DNA of 64,000 bases. It comes from Sphingomonas swuensis (lineage in GTDB: Bacteria; Pseudomonadota; Alphaproteobacteria; Sphingomonadales; Sphingomonadaceae). The notes below the pieces were generated by a model. The model worked only from the letters and a program-made list of their open reading frames with translations, did no database searches and was not told the DNA's origin. Shown here piece after piece: positions 27,565-36,228 of the stretch. Every line of letters starts with the position of its first letter. Positions within the stretch are counted from its first letter, which is position 1. The position numbers and the translations under genes were made by a program. The stretch spans positions 2,254,001 to 2,318,000 of the forward strand of contig NZ_BAABBQ010000001.1 of assembly GCF_039538045.1 (NCBI RefSeq), written 5' to 3'.

Positions 27565-28935
27565 ATGACCGCCCCGTCCAACGCTGCCAGTTCCGACGCG
27601 CTCGAGCGCGACGCCCGGCTGGTCAACTCGCGCCACGCCGAGGTTCGCCCGGGCGAGATCGCGGTCGGGGTGATCATTGGCCGCACCACCGAATTCTTTG
27701 ACTTCTTCGTCTACGCGATTGCCTCGGTGCTGGTGTTCCCCAGCTACGTCTTCCCCTACGTCGATCCGCTAACGGGCACGCTCTACAGCTTCGCGCTCTT
27801 CAGCCTTGCCTTCTTCGGCCGGCCGCTCGGCACTTTCCTCTTCACCTACATCGACCAGCATCACGGGCGCGGGGTGAAGCTCACCATCGCCCTCTTCCTG
27901 CTCGGCGGATCGACCATGGCGATCGCCCTGCTTCCGAGCCACGCACAGGTCGGGGCGACCAGTGCCTGGCTGCTCGGCCTGTTCCGGCTGCTTCAGGGCG
28001 TGGCCCTCGGCGGCGCCTGGGACGGCCTGCCCTCGCTCCTCGCGCTCAACTCGCCCAAGGAGAAGCGCGGCTGGTATTCGATGATCCCGCAGCTCGGGGC
28101 TCCGCTCGGCCTCGCGCTCGCCTGTGCGCTGTTCGCCTACTTCCTCGCTTTGCTCGAGCAGGCGGACTTCCTCCGCTGGGGCTGGCGCTATCCCTTCTTC
28201 GTCGCGTTGGCGCTCAACATCGTCGCGCTGTTCGCCCGCCTCCGGATCGTCGCGACGCCCGAGTTCAAGCGCCTGTTCGACAGCCGCGAGCTGCAGCCCT
28301 CGCCGCCCTTCGAGACCCTGTTCGCCGAGTGGCGGACGATCCTGCTGGGCGCCTTTGCGCCGCTCGCCAGCTTCGCGCTCTTCCACTTGGTGACGGTGTT
28401 CCCGCTGTCCTACAACCAGCTGTTCACCCAGACCGAGCCGGTACGCTTCCTCGTCATCGAGGGTGTCGGCGCGCTGATCTGCGTCGGCGCGATCCTCGCC
28501 GCGGGACTGCTTGCCGACAGGGTCGGACGCCGCGCGGTGCTCGGCGTGTCGGCGGCGCTGATCGGGGCCTACAGCGGCTTCGCGCCCCAGCTGCTCGGCG
28601 CCGGCCAGATCGGCGAGGCGCTCTATCTGCTCGGCGGGTTCGTCCTGCTAGGCCTCAGCTTCGGCCAGTCGGCGGGAGCGGTGAACAGCAGCTTCGCGCA
28701 ACAGTATCGCTACACAGGGGCGGCGATCGTCTCCAACTCGGCCTGGTTCATCGGGGCGGGCTTCGCCCCGCTGGTGGCACTGTGGCTGGCCGCCAACCTC
28801 GGGCTGTGGTCGGTCGGCCTCTATCTCCTGTCCGGCGTCTTGTGCACGCTCGGCGCGCTGGCCATCAACAAGGAATGGGCCAAGCGCGAGGGCGACGCCG
28901 CCGCGCCCGACCAGCATCCGGTCATCGAGGACTAG
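27565..28935 (+). CDS. MFS transporter, metabolite:proton symporter type
   Basis: The 456-residue polytopic protein has about twelve membrane spans. Near its start is TEFFDFFVYAIASVLVFP, typical of the MHS subfamily that moves carboxylates, betaine or similar metabolites with protons. ADRVGRR between spans 8 and 9 is a typical MFS loop motif. The substrate cannot be told from sequence. The gene diverges from cyoA. Its TAG stop shares a CTAG with the stop of the convergent helicase gene. Confidence 0.85.
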   Translation: MTAPSNAASSDALERDARLVNSRHAEVRPGEIAVGVIIGRTTEFFDFFVYAIASVLVFPSYVFPYVDPLTGTLYSFALFSLAFFGRPLGTFLFTYIDQHHGRGVKLTIALFLLGGSTMAIALLPSHAQVGATSAWLLGLFRLLQGVALGGAWDGLPSLLALNSPKEKRGWYSMIPQLGAPLGLALACALFAYFLALLEQADFLRWGWRYPFFVALALNIVALFARLRIVATPEFKRLFDSRELQPSPPFETLFAEWRTILLGAFAPLASFALFHLVTVFPLSYNQLFTQTEPVRFLVIEGVGALICVGAILAAGLLADRVGRRAVLGVSAALIGAYSGFAPQLLGAGQIGEALYLLGGFVLLGLSFGQSAGAVNSSFAQQYRYTGAAIVSNSAWFIGAGFAPLVALWLAANLGLWSVGLYLLSGVLCTLGALAINKEWAKREGDAAAPDQHPVIED

Positions 28936-31900
28936 GCGGCAAGCTCGGCGAGGACATCCGACAGCGCGTCCATCGGCTCCTCGTCGGAGGTGCGGAGCAG
29001 CCAGCGGCCGTTCTTCTCCTCAAGCGACGCGGGTGCCTCGGCCTTCCTGTCGGTCGGGGTCAGCGCGACCGCCGCCGGACCCGCATCGATCCTCGCGATC
29101 CCCGCGGCCTGCGCCAGCATCCGGATCCGGGCCTGCGACAGCAGCGCCTCGACCTCGGGCGGAAGCTTGCCGAAGCGATCGGCAAGTTCGGCCTCGAAGC
29201 TGTCGAGCGCGCCATTCTCCTCCAGCCGGGCAAGCCGCATGTAGATCGACAGGCGGACTTCCTCCTCGGGGATCCACTCCTCCGGCAGGTGCCCGGTGGC
29301 CCCAAGGTGAAGCTCGGGAATGACGGGGTCGGCATCCTCGCCCCGCGCGCGGCGCAGCGCCGCTCCGAGGAGATGCTGGTAGAGGTCGATCCCGATCAGC
29401 TTGAGATGACCGGACTGCTCCTCGCCGAGGAGGTCGCCCGCCCCGCGCAGGTCGAGATCGCGGGCACTGATCGCGAAGCCCGCACCCAGGCGGTCGAACG
29501 CGGCCAGCGTGTTCAGCCTGGCGAGCGTGCGCGGCGCGATCTCGCCTTCCTTGCCGGTCATCAGCAGGATGTGTCCGCGGCGCGCGCCGCGTCCGACCCG
29601 TCCGCGCAATTGGTGGAGCTGGGCCAAGCCGAAGCGGTCGGCATGGACCACGATCATCGTGTTGGCGCGCGGCACGTCGAGCCCGGCCTCGATGATGTTG
29701 GTCGCAAGCAGGATGTCGCCGTCTCCGGCGGCGAAGCCGACCATCGATTCGTCGATGTCGGCAGCGGCCATCTTGCCGTGCGCCTCGGCCACCGACAGTT
29801 CGGGAACGAGCTTCTCGAGCTCCTTGCGGAGCGGTGCCATGTCCTCGATCCGCGGCACGACGACGAAGCTCTGCCCGCCTCGCGACCGCTCACGAAGCAG
29901 TGCCGTCCGCATCTGCTGTGGATCGAACGAGCCGACTTCGGTCCGGATCGGCTGGCGCCGGGCCGGGGGCGTGGCGAGCACGCTCATCGGCTGGAGGCCG
30001 ATCAGCGCCGACTGGAGGGTGCGCGGGATCGGAGTTGCCGTCAGGCTCAGGCTGTGCGGCGCGCCGAGGTCGCGAAGCTTGTCCTTGTCCTTGGTGCCGA
30101 AGCGCTGCTCCTCGTCGATGATGACGAGTCCCAGGTCCTTGTAGACCACGCCCTTGCCCGCCACCGCGCCGGTACCGACGACCATCGCGATGCTGCCGTC
30201 GGCAATCCCGGCGAGCACCTTCTTCTTCTCCGCGCCCGTCACCAGCCGCGACAGCATGGCGACCTCGATGCCGAGCTCGGCAAATCGCTCGCGGAAGGTC
30301 TCGAGATGCTGGCGCGCCAGCACGGTGGTCGGCGCGGTGAGCGCGACCTGCCTGCCGGCGAACACGGCCATCGCCGCCGCGCGCAGCGCGACTTCGGTCT
30401 TGCCGAAGCCGACGTCCCCGATCACCAGCCGGTTCATCGGCCGCCCCGAGGCGAGATCGTCCCGGATCGCCTGAATGGCCTTCAGCTGGTCGGCGGTCTC
30501 GCTGTGCGGGAAGCTTGCGGACAGTTGCTCGTAGCGCGCGGCGTCCGGCTCCAGCGCGGGAGCCGTCGCCTGCATCCGCTCATCGGCGAGCACGACGAGG
30601 CCGCGGGCGGTCTCGGCAACCGCGGCGAGGACTTCGCCCCGGCGCTTCTCCCACGACGAGCCATCGAGCTTGTCGAGCGTGACCGCTTCCTCCTCGGACC
30701 CGTAGCGCCACAGCTTGCCCGCCTCGGCGACGGGAACCAGCCGCCGGGCCTCGGCGGCGAAGCGCAGGACGATGGCGTCGCCGCCATCTTCGGGAAGCGC
30801 GGTGATGCCGGCCACCACCGCGAGGCCGTGATCCTCATGGACGACGACGTCTCCGGGCCGGATCTCGCTCGCCGCAAAGGCCTGCACGGCGTTTCCTGTG
30901 GCGCTGCCTTCCTGCTCTGCGCGGCTGCCGATGAGGTCGGCGGCGGCGACCGCGACCAGGCCCTTGCGGGCGAGGCCACGCGGCACTGCCATCGGCAAGG
31001 CAAGCAGGCTGCCCGGCTTGGCTGCGGCAAGGTCGGACCAGCTCTCGACGCTCTCGACCGACTGCTTCAGCCCTTTGGCCATCCGCGGCACGAGGAAGCG
31101 CAGGTCGCGCGGCGAGCCGAGCAGGACCAGCGTCCGCTCCTCCGCCAGCAATCCCTTGGCGAAGCGCTTGAAGTCGCGCTCCGGATTGCGATGCTCGATG
31201 AAGCGCGGCGGCGCTTCCTCGCGACCGACGGCAAGGTCGAGCCGAGCATGCCCGGCGATCGCGTCTTCCCAGCGCTCGTCGCTGCAGATATCGGCGAGCG
31301 CCCGCTTGGGCAACCGCCGCGCGGCGTCGGCGGCAAGGGCGAGGAAGCGATGCCGCCGCTGGTCGGCGCCCGCGTCATAGGCCAGCGCCGAGTCGGGAAG
31401 ATGGTCGGCCAGCGGAACGCCTCCGGCGGCCGAAGGCTCGGATACGGTCCCGACCTCGAGACAGTCGATGTCGCCATGGGTGCGCTGGGTCAGCGGGTCG
31501 TAGCTGCGGATGCCGGCGATGCGCCCGTCGACCACCTCGATCCGGAACGGCTCGACGACGTCGCCGGGAAAGATGTCGATCACCCCGCCGCGAATGGCCA
31601 CCTCGCCGGGTTCGTCGACCCGGTCATCCTCGATGTAGCCGAGCCCGACCGCGGCTTCGCGGAACTGCTCGAGATCGATGTCGCTGCCGACTTCGAGCAA
31701 AGGGGGCTTGCCCCTGAAGGCCTCGATCGATGGCAGCAGCCGTCCGGCCGCCTCACCCGAGGTCACGAGGAGGATCCTGCGTCCCCGGTCGACACCCTCG
31801 CGCAACTGCCTCAGGCAGCTCGTCCGCTGTCCCGCGACGCCGGGCGACGCCGGCGCCGAGTCGCCGGGGAGCGAGTCGCTGGCAGGCAGATGGAGCACCA

Positions 31901-32075
31901 GCAGTCCGTCGTCGGCGGGGCCCGCGCCTTCGCAGGCCATGCGGGCGATCGCGGCCGCCCGGACCTCGTCACGGGCGAGGAACAGCACCGAGCCGCCCTC
32001 GCTCGCGAGAAGCGCCGCCGCCACCTCGCCGGTTTCCAGTTTCACGTCCTGCTGCTTGTCGTCGCCCCTCGCCAT
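28932..32075 (-). CDS. Mfd-family transcription-repair coupling helicase, shortened or paralogous form
   Basis: The 1047-residue protein has Mfd architecture: a UvrB-like N-terminal region (LPASDSLPGDSAPASP), a CarD-like RNA-polymerase-interaction domain (GDVVVHEDHGLAVV), superfamily 2 translocase motifs (GDVGFGKTEVALRAA, IIDEEQRFG, SLTATPIPRTLQ, QLRGRVGRG) and a C-terminal TRCF domain (PEEWIPEEEVRLSIYMRLARLE). Mfd removes stalled RNA polymerase and recruits UvrA. The usual length is about 1150 residues and the N-terminal part is short here, with a reduced RNA-polymerase domain. It may be the sole Mfd or a divergent paralogue, which the window cannot decide. Confidence 0.85.
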   Translation of the reverse strand: MARGDDKQQDVKLETGEVAAALLASEGGSVLFLARDEVRAAAIARMACEGAGPADDGLLVLHLPASDSLPGDSAPASPGVAGQRTSCLRQLREGVDRGRRILLVTSGEAAGRLLPSIEAFRGKPPLLEVGSDIDLEQFREAAVGLGYIEDDRVDEPGEVAIRGGVIDIFPGDVVEPFRIEVVDGRIAGIRSYDPLTQRTHGDIDCLEVGTVSEPSAAGGVPLADHLPDSALAYDAGADQRRHRFLALAADAARRLPKRALADICSDERWEDAIAGHARLDLAVGREEAPPRFIEHRNPERDFKRFAKGLLAEERTLVLLGSPRDLRFLVPRMAKGLKQSVESVESWSDLAAAKPGSLLALPMAVPRGLARKGLVAVAAADLIGSRAEQEGSATGNAVQAFAASEIRPGDVVVHEDHGLAVVAGITALPEDGGDAIVLRFAAEARRLVPVAEAGKLWRYGSEEEAVTLDKLDGSSWEKRRGEVLAAVAETARGLVVLADERMQATAPALEPDAARYEQLSASFPHSETADQLKAIQAIRDDLASGRPMNRLVIGDVGFGKTEVALRAAAMAVFAGRQVALTAPTTVLARQHLETFRERFAELGIEVAMLSRLVTGAEKKKVLAGIADGSIAMVVGTGAVAGKGVVYKDLGLVIIDEEQRFGTKDKDKLRDLGAPHSLSLTATPIPRTLQSALIGLQPMSVLATPPARRQPIRTEVGSFDPQQMRTALLRERSRGGQSFVVVPRIEDMAPLRKELEKLVPELSVAEAHGKMAAADIDESMVGFAAGDGDILLATNIIEAGLDVPRANTMIVVHADRFGLAQLHQLRGRVGRGARRGHILLMTGKEGEIAPRTLARLNTLAAFDRLGAGFAISARDLDLRGAGDLLGEEQSGHLKLIGIDLYQHLLGAALRRARGEDADPVIPELHLGATGHLPEEWIPEEEVRLSIYMRLARLEENGALDSFEAELADRFGKLPPEVEALLSQARIRMLAQAAGIARIDAGPAAVALTPTDRKAEAPASLEEKNGRWLLRTSDEEPMDALSDVLAELAA

Positions 32076-32111
32076 GCCCCCCCGAACGGACCGCCACCAC
32101 GGGCGTTCCGC

Positions 32112-33524
32112 TCAGTCGACCAGCTTGCCGGGATTAAAGATGCCCCGCGGGTCCATCGCCTGCTTGATCGCCCGCAGTGCCTGGAGCCGCGCCGGCGAGG
32201 CCAGCCGTGCAAGCTCGTCCTTCTTCATCTGCCCGATGCCATGCTCCGCCGAGATCGAGCCGCCGCTGTCGGTGACGAGATCGTGGACCAGCCGGCTGAC
32301 CGCCTTGCCCTCGCCGCTCTCGGCCCAGTCCCGCGACGAAGCCGCGGGCGCGCGGACGTGGAAATGGACGTTGCCGTCGCCAAGGTGACCATAGCCGAAG
32401 GCGCGAGTACCCGGAAAAGCGTGCTCCACTCGGGTTGCGGCATCGGTCATGAAGCGCGCCATGACGGCGGGCGGGACGGAGATGTCGTGTTGCGCCGCCG
32501 GTCCGCGCTTCCGCTCGGCCTCGGATATGCTGTCGCGAAGCTTCCACAGCGCTTCAGCCTGCGCCTCGCTTCCGGCGATCACCGCGTCCGCGACCCGCCC
32601 GCTTTCGAGGGCGGGGGCAAGCAGCCGCTCGAGCGTGGCCGTTGGCGGCTCGGGCTCGCCCCTCCCTGCCGTCACTTCGATCAGCGCGTTCCAGCGGTGG
32701 GTTTGTTCGAGCGGTGAGCGCGTGCCCGGCACATGGTCGAGCACCGACGCGAGGCACTCGGCCGGAACGAGTTCGAACCCCTCGACCCGCTCGCTCGCCT
32801 CCTCAAGTTGGCCAAGCAGCGACCAGGCTGCCTCGGCGCTGTCGAGCCCGACCCATGCGACGCCGCGCTCGGCGATCGCCGGAATTAGCCGAAGGCGAGC
32901 CGCGGTGACGATACCCAGCGTCCCTTCGCTTCCGATCAGCAATTGATCGAGGCTCGTCCCGCGATTGTCCTTCTTGAGGCCGCCGAGGCCGTCGTGGACC
33001 AGCCCGCCCGCGATCACCGCCTCGAGCCCGAGCACCTGCGCGCGCATCGTTCCGAAACGAAGGACCTGCGTTCCCCCGGCATTGGTCGCGATCAGCCCGC
33101 CGACCGTGGCGCTGCCGCGGGCACCCAGGGTGAGCGGGAAGCGCTGCCCGCTCGCCGCTGCGGCGGCATGGAGGTCTGCAAGGATCACGCCCGCCTCGAC
33201 GATTGCGGATCCAGCTTCAAGGGCCCTGACCCTCGTCATCCGGCGCAACGAAAGGAGCACGGCGTCGCCGTCCGCCGGCGGGGTCGCGCCGCCGACCATC
33301 GACGTGTTGCCACCCTGCGGCACCAGCCCGACGCGATGCTCGCCGCTGAGGCGGACGATGATCGCCACCTCTTCGGTCGTGCCCGGCTCGAGCAGCGCCT
33401 TGCTGGCGCCGGTCCAGCGCCCGCGCCAGTCGGTCAGCCAGGGCGCGACCCGCTCCTGTTCGCGCACCAGGGCGCGCTCGGGCAGGACGGCGGAAAGATC
33501 GGCGAGGAAGGCATCGACCGGCAT
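32112..33524 (-). CDS. FAD-linked oxidoreductase, D-2-hydroxyacid dehydrogenase type
   Basis: From ATG 33524 the protein has 470 residues; an in-frame ATG at 33566 would add 14. The N-terminal FAD_binding_4 domain has VPQGGNTSMVGGATP and GSEGTLGIVTA. The C-terminal domain has GYGHLGDGNVHFHVR and SAEHGIGQMKK, which supply metal and substrate ligands in D-lactate and D-2-hydroxyglutarate dehydrogenases. The gene likely oxidises a D-2-hydroxyacid with electron transfer to a quinone or flavoprotein. The exact substrate is unknown. It lies 36 bases upstream of the Mfd-like gene on the same strand. Confidence 0.88.
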   Translation of the reverse strand: MPVDAFLADLSAVLPERALVREQERVAPWLTDWRGRWTGASKALLEPGTTEEVAIIVRLSGEHRVGLVPQGGNTSMVGGATPPADGDAVLLSLRRMTRVRALEAGSAIVEAGVILADLHAAAAASGQRFPLTLGARGSATVGGLIATNAGGTQVLRFGTMRAQVLGLEAVIAGGLVHDGLGGLKKDNRGTSLDQLLIGSEGTLGIVTAARLRLIPAIAERGVAWVGLDSAEAAWSLLGQLEEASERVEGFELVPAECLASVLDHVPGTRSPLEQTHRWNALIEVTAGRGEPEPPTATLERLLAPALESGRVADAVIAGSEAQAEALWKLRDSISEAERKRGPAAQHDISVPPAVMARFMTDAATRVEHAFPGTRAFGYGHLGDGNVHFHVRAPAASSRDWAESGEGKAVSRLVHDLVTDSGGSISAEHGIGQMKKDELARLASPARLQALRAIKQAMDPRGIFNPGKLVD

Positions 33525-33608
33525 CGCTACCTCGTAGCGCAAGACGCGCTTGGCAGGCGAGCCCATGCGGTCCAGAAGACCGGCTTCAACGGGGGGAGTG
33601 GTGCGAAG

Positions 33609-34478
33609 GTGAGCGGATTGCTGTGGGCCCTGTTGCTGCTGATGGTCGCGACCGGTGCGATCGTCGCCGCTGGCCGGCTGGTGCAGCGGCGACTGCGCCG
33701 GCTGCGCGACGATCACGCGCTTCGCCCGACCCTCTGGAACCGCTTCTACGCGCTCGACTGGGGCAGCACGGCGACCAACAATTACGGCTTCGCGCCGGTC
33801 GACGGGAGTGACCCTGCGCCCGATCGTTTCCAGCGCCAGATGTACCGCGAGATTTTCAAGCTGCTCGGCGACCGCCCCTTCCCGCCCGGTGCCCGCCTGC
33901 TCGAAGTCAGCTGCGGCCGCGGCGGCGGCCTCAACGCCTTCCTCGACGCGGCCGGACCCGACGCCTTCGACGCAACCGGGCTCGACGTCGCCGCGAGCGC
34001 GATTTCTTATTGCCAGCGCTCATATGCGGACCGCGAAGGGCTGACCTTTGTCGAGGGCAGCGCGATGGACCTGCCCTTCGCCGACGCCAGCGTCGACGTG
34101 CTGCTCAACGTCGAGGCCTCGAACGACTACCCCGACCGTCGCCGCTTTTTCGCCGAGGTGCGCCGGGTCCTCAAGCCCGGCGGCGTGTTCCTCTACGCCG
34201 ACACCGAGAAGGCGAAGCATGCCGGCCGGATGGCAAACGAGCTGACCCAGGCCGGCTTCCGCTTCGAGCTCAGGGAGATCACCGCCAACGTGGTCGACGC
34301 CTGCCGCCAGGACAGCCCGCGCCGGCGCGAGGTGATCCGGAGCCGCGCCCCGTTGGCCGCCCGCCTGTTCCTCAAGAACGAGCTCGCCAACTATGCGGCG
34401 GTCGAGGGCAGCCTCAAGTTCCAGCGCTTCGCCGCGGGCGAGCGGCGCTACTACATGACCGCGGCGGTGCCGGCATGA
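33609..34478 (+). CDS. Membrane-tethered class I SAM-dependent methyltransferase
   Basis: GTG 33609 is preceded by GGGGGGAG eight bases upstream and gives 289 residues. One N-terminal membrane span (LLWALLLLMVATGAIVAAG) anchors a cytosolic class I methyltransferase domain with SAM motif I LLEVSCGRGGGLNAF and post-motif FADASVDVLLNVEAS. The pattern resembles lipid or small-molecule C/O-methyltransferases; membrane tethering suggests a lipophilic substrate. The stop overlaps the folA start by four bases. The substrate is unknown. Confidence 0.82.
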   Translation: MSGLLWALLLLMVATGAIVAAGRLVQRRLRRLRDDHALRPTLWNRFYALDWGSTATNNYGFAPVDGSDPAPDRFQRQMYREIFKLLGDRPFPPGARLLEVSCGRGGGLNAFLDAAGPDAFDATGLDVAASAISYCQRSYADREGLTFVEGSAMDLPFADASVDVLLNVEASNDYPDRRRFFAEVRRVLKPGGVFLYADTEKAKHAGRMANELTQAGFRFELREITANVVDACRQDSPRRREVIRSRAPLAARLFLKNELANYAAVEGSLKFQRFAAGERRYYMTAAVPA

Positions 34479-34954
34479 TCCAGCTGGTGGTCGCCCGCGC
34501 GAGGAACGGCGTCATCGGCCGCGACGGCAAGCTGCCGTGGCATCTTCCTGCCGACCTCAAGCGGTTCAAGGCGCTGACGCTCGGCAGCGCGATGGTGATG
34601 GGCCGCAAGACCTTCGACAGCCTGCCGGGGCTGCTCCCGCGGCGCCGGCACATCGTCATCACTCGCTCCCCCGAATGGCGCGCCGAGGGAGCGGAGGTCG
34701 TCCACTCGCTGCCAGACGCACTTGCCGCGGCGGCGCCCGATCCGGTCAGCATCATCGGCGGCGCCGAGATCTTCGTGCTCGCGGTGCATTTCGCCGACCG
34801 GATCGAGCTCACGGAGGTGCTTGCCGACGTCGAGGGCGACACGACCATGCCTGATCCTCGCGACAGCGGCGCCTGGCGCGAGACCTTCCGCGAAGAGCAT
34901 CCGGCAGAGGATAGCCGGCCGCCCTTTGCTTTCGTCACGCTCGAACGCGCCTAG
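34475..34954 (+). CDS. folA: Dihydrofolate reductase
   Basis: The 159-residue protein has all chromosomal DHFR landmarks: VVARARNGVIGRDGKLPWHLP at the N-terminus, DLKRFK, MGRKTFDSLP, and IIGGAEIF for NADPH binding. It reduces dihydrofolate to tetrahydrofolate and is the trimethoprim target. ATG 34475 overlaps the methyltransferase stop (ATGA). The stop shares a CTAG with the convergent SRPBCC gene. Confidence 0.97.
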   Translation: MIQLVVARARNGVIGRDGKLPWHLPADLKRFKALTLGSAMVMGRKTFDSLPGLLPRRRHIVITRSPEWRAEGAEVVHSLPDALAAAAPDPVSIIGGAEIFVLAVHFADRIELTEVLADVEGDTTMPDPRDSGAWRETFREEHPAEDSRPPFAFVTLERA

Positions 34955-35484
34955 CGTTTCCTGGCGAGCTCCTCGGCGCGCGCAGCCAGCCGCTTCGCCT
35001 GGATCGCGAGGACCTGATCGACGGCCGGGGCGAGCCGCGCCGCGCCACCCTTGGCGAAGCCCGCCGCGCGATAGTTGATGACCAGCGACGATCCCGTGGC
35101 GGAAGGCTCGATCACCACCTGCATGACTCCGGTCGTCGCCTCGGCAAGCAACGGGCCGAGCGCGCCGGTCAGAACGATGCGCGAGGGCGGATCGACGAAG
35201 GCGACCCGCATGTGCTCGACCCCGCCCCCGCTCGGCAGCCGCTCGCACCAACAGCCCCCGGGCTTGAGATCGAGGCTGAGATTGGCCGACTTGCCCGAAT
35301 AACTATGCTCGGCAGACCACCAGGATGGCAGGTCACCGAACGCCCGGAACAGCGCCGCTGGCGGAAGCGCCGTGTCGACGCGGCTCTCCACCTCGAAGCC
35401 GTTGCCGCTCGAAGCGAGAACGGTCGCCCTGGCCGGAGCCGACGCGACCAGCAGCGCCGCCGCTGCCACCATGCATGCCTTCAT
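34951..35484 (-). CDS. Secreted SRPBCC-family (START-like) protein
   Basis: The 177-residue protein starts with a signal peptide (MVAAAALLVASAPARA) and folds as an SRPBCC ligand-binding domain. VDTALPPAALFRAFGDLPSWW and DLKPGGCWCE are typical of the AHSA1/polyketide-cyclase-like group. Its ligand is unknown. It follows adk on the same strand after 33 bases, where the spc operon normally continues with rpsM, so it may be co-transcribed with adk. Confidence 0.78.
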   Translation of the reverse strand: MKACMVAAAALLVASAPARATVLASSGNGFEVESRVDTALPPAALFRAFGDLPSWWSAEHSYSGKSANLSLDLKPGGCWCERLPSGGGVEHMRVAFVDPPSRIVLTGALGPLLAEATTGVMQVVIEPSATGSSLVINYRAAGFAKGGAARLAPAVDQVLAIQAKRLAARAEELARKR

Positions 35485-35517
35485 TTCCCCTCCCTGTTGC
35501 GGGGAGGATGGCGCAAA

Positions 35518-36168
35518 TCAGCGCGTGCCGTCCAGTATCGCGTCGATCTGGCTGGCGACCGCCTCGACCGAGGCCATGCCCTCGACCCTGCTGACCAGGC
35601 CCCGAGCTTCGTAATAGGGAAGGATCGGCGCGGTCTTGGCGCGATATTCGGCCATGCGCGTGCGAACGGTCTGTTCGTTGTCGTCGGGCCGGCGCTTGAA
35701 CTCGTGCCCGCCGCAGATGTCGCAGGTATCGTCGATCGCCGGACGCTTCAGTCGCTCATGGTAAGGCGCGCTGCAGGTGGCGCAGGTGAAGCGCCCCGTG
35801 ATCCGCTCGACCAGCGCTTCCTCGTCGACCTCGAGCTCAATGACGTGCGCGAGGTTCCGGCCTCGCTCGCTGAGCAGCATGTCGAGCGCCTCGGCCTGAT
35901 GCTGGGTGCGCGGGAAGCCGTCGAAGATCGCGCCCTTGCCCGAGGACTGGTCGAGATGCTCGCCGATCAGCGCCGAGACGATGGCGTCGCTGACTAGCTC
36001 GCCGGCTTCCATCACCGCCTTGGCCTTGAGGCCGACGGGTGTGCCGAGCTTTACCGCGGCGCGCAGCATGTCGCCGGTCGAGAGCTGGACCATGCCACGC
36101 GTCTCGACGAGCCGCTGAGCCTGCGTGCCCTTGCCGGCGCCCGGCGGTCCCAACAGGATGATATCCAA
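35518..36168 (-). CDS. adk: Adenylate kinase, zinc-LID long form
   Basis: The protein has 216 residues if translation starts at TTG 36168, which places the P-loop GPPGAGKGTQ at residues 7-16 as in other adenylate kinases. GGGGAG ten bases upstream supports this. No ATG lies nearby, and a TTG further out (36225) would overlap the secY stop region with non-conserved residues. Four Cys at 129, 132, 149 and 152 form the structural zinc site of the LID domain, absent in E. coli. The enzyme interconverts ATP+AMP and 2 ADP. It follows secY, the usual place in spc operons. Confidence 0.95.
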   Translation of the reverse strand: MDIILLGPPGAGKGTQAQRLVETRGMVQLSTGDMLRAAVKLGTPVGLKAKAVMEAGELVSDAIVSALIGEHLDQSSGKGAIFDGFPRTQHQAEALDMLLSERGRNLAHVIELEVDEEALVERITGRFTCATCSAPYHERLKRPAIDDTCDICGGHEFKRRPDDNEQTVRTRMAEYRAKTAPILPYYEARGLVSRVEGMASVEAVASQIDAILDGTR

Positions 36169-36228
36169 GACGTCAACGCTCCCCGTTCTGGCGGTCACTG
36201 TCACGAGCCGGTCACGGCCCGTCAAGCA

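Noticed and set aside
28329..32717. A 1462-codon open frame on the plus strand across the Mfd-like and oxidoreductase genes
   Set aside because: It is antisense to two clear genes. Its translation is Arg/Gly/Ala-rich without domains, the typical by-product of GC-rich coding sequence.
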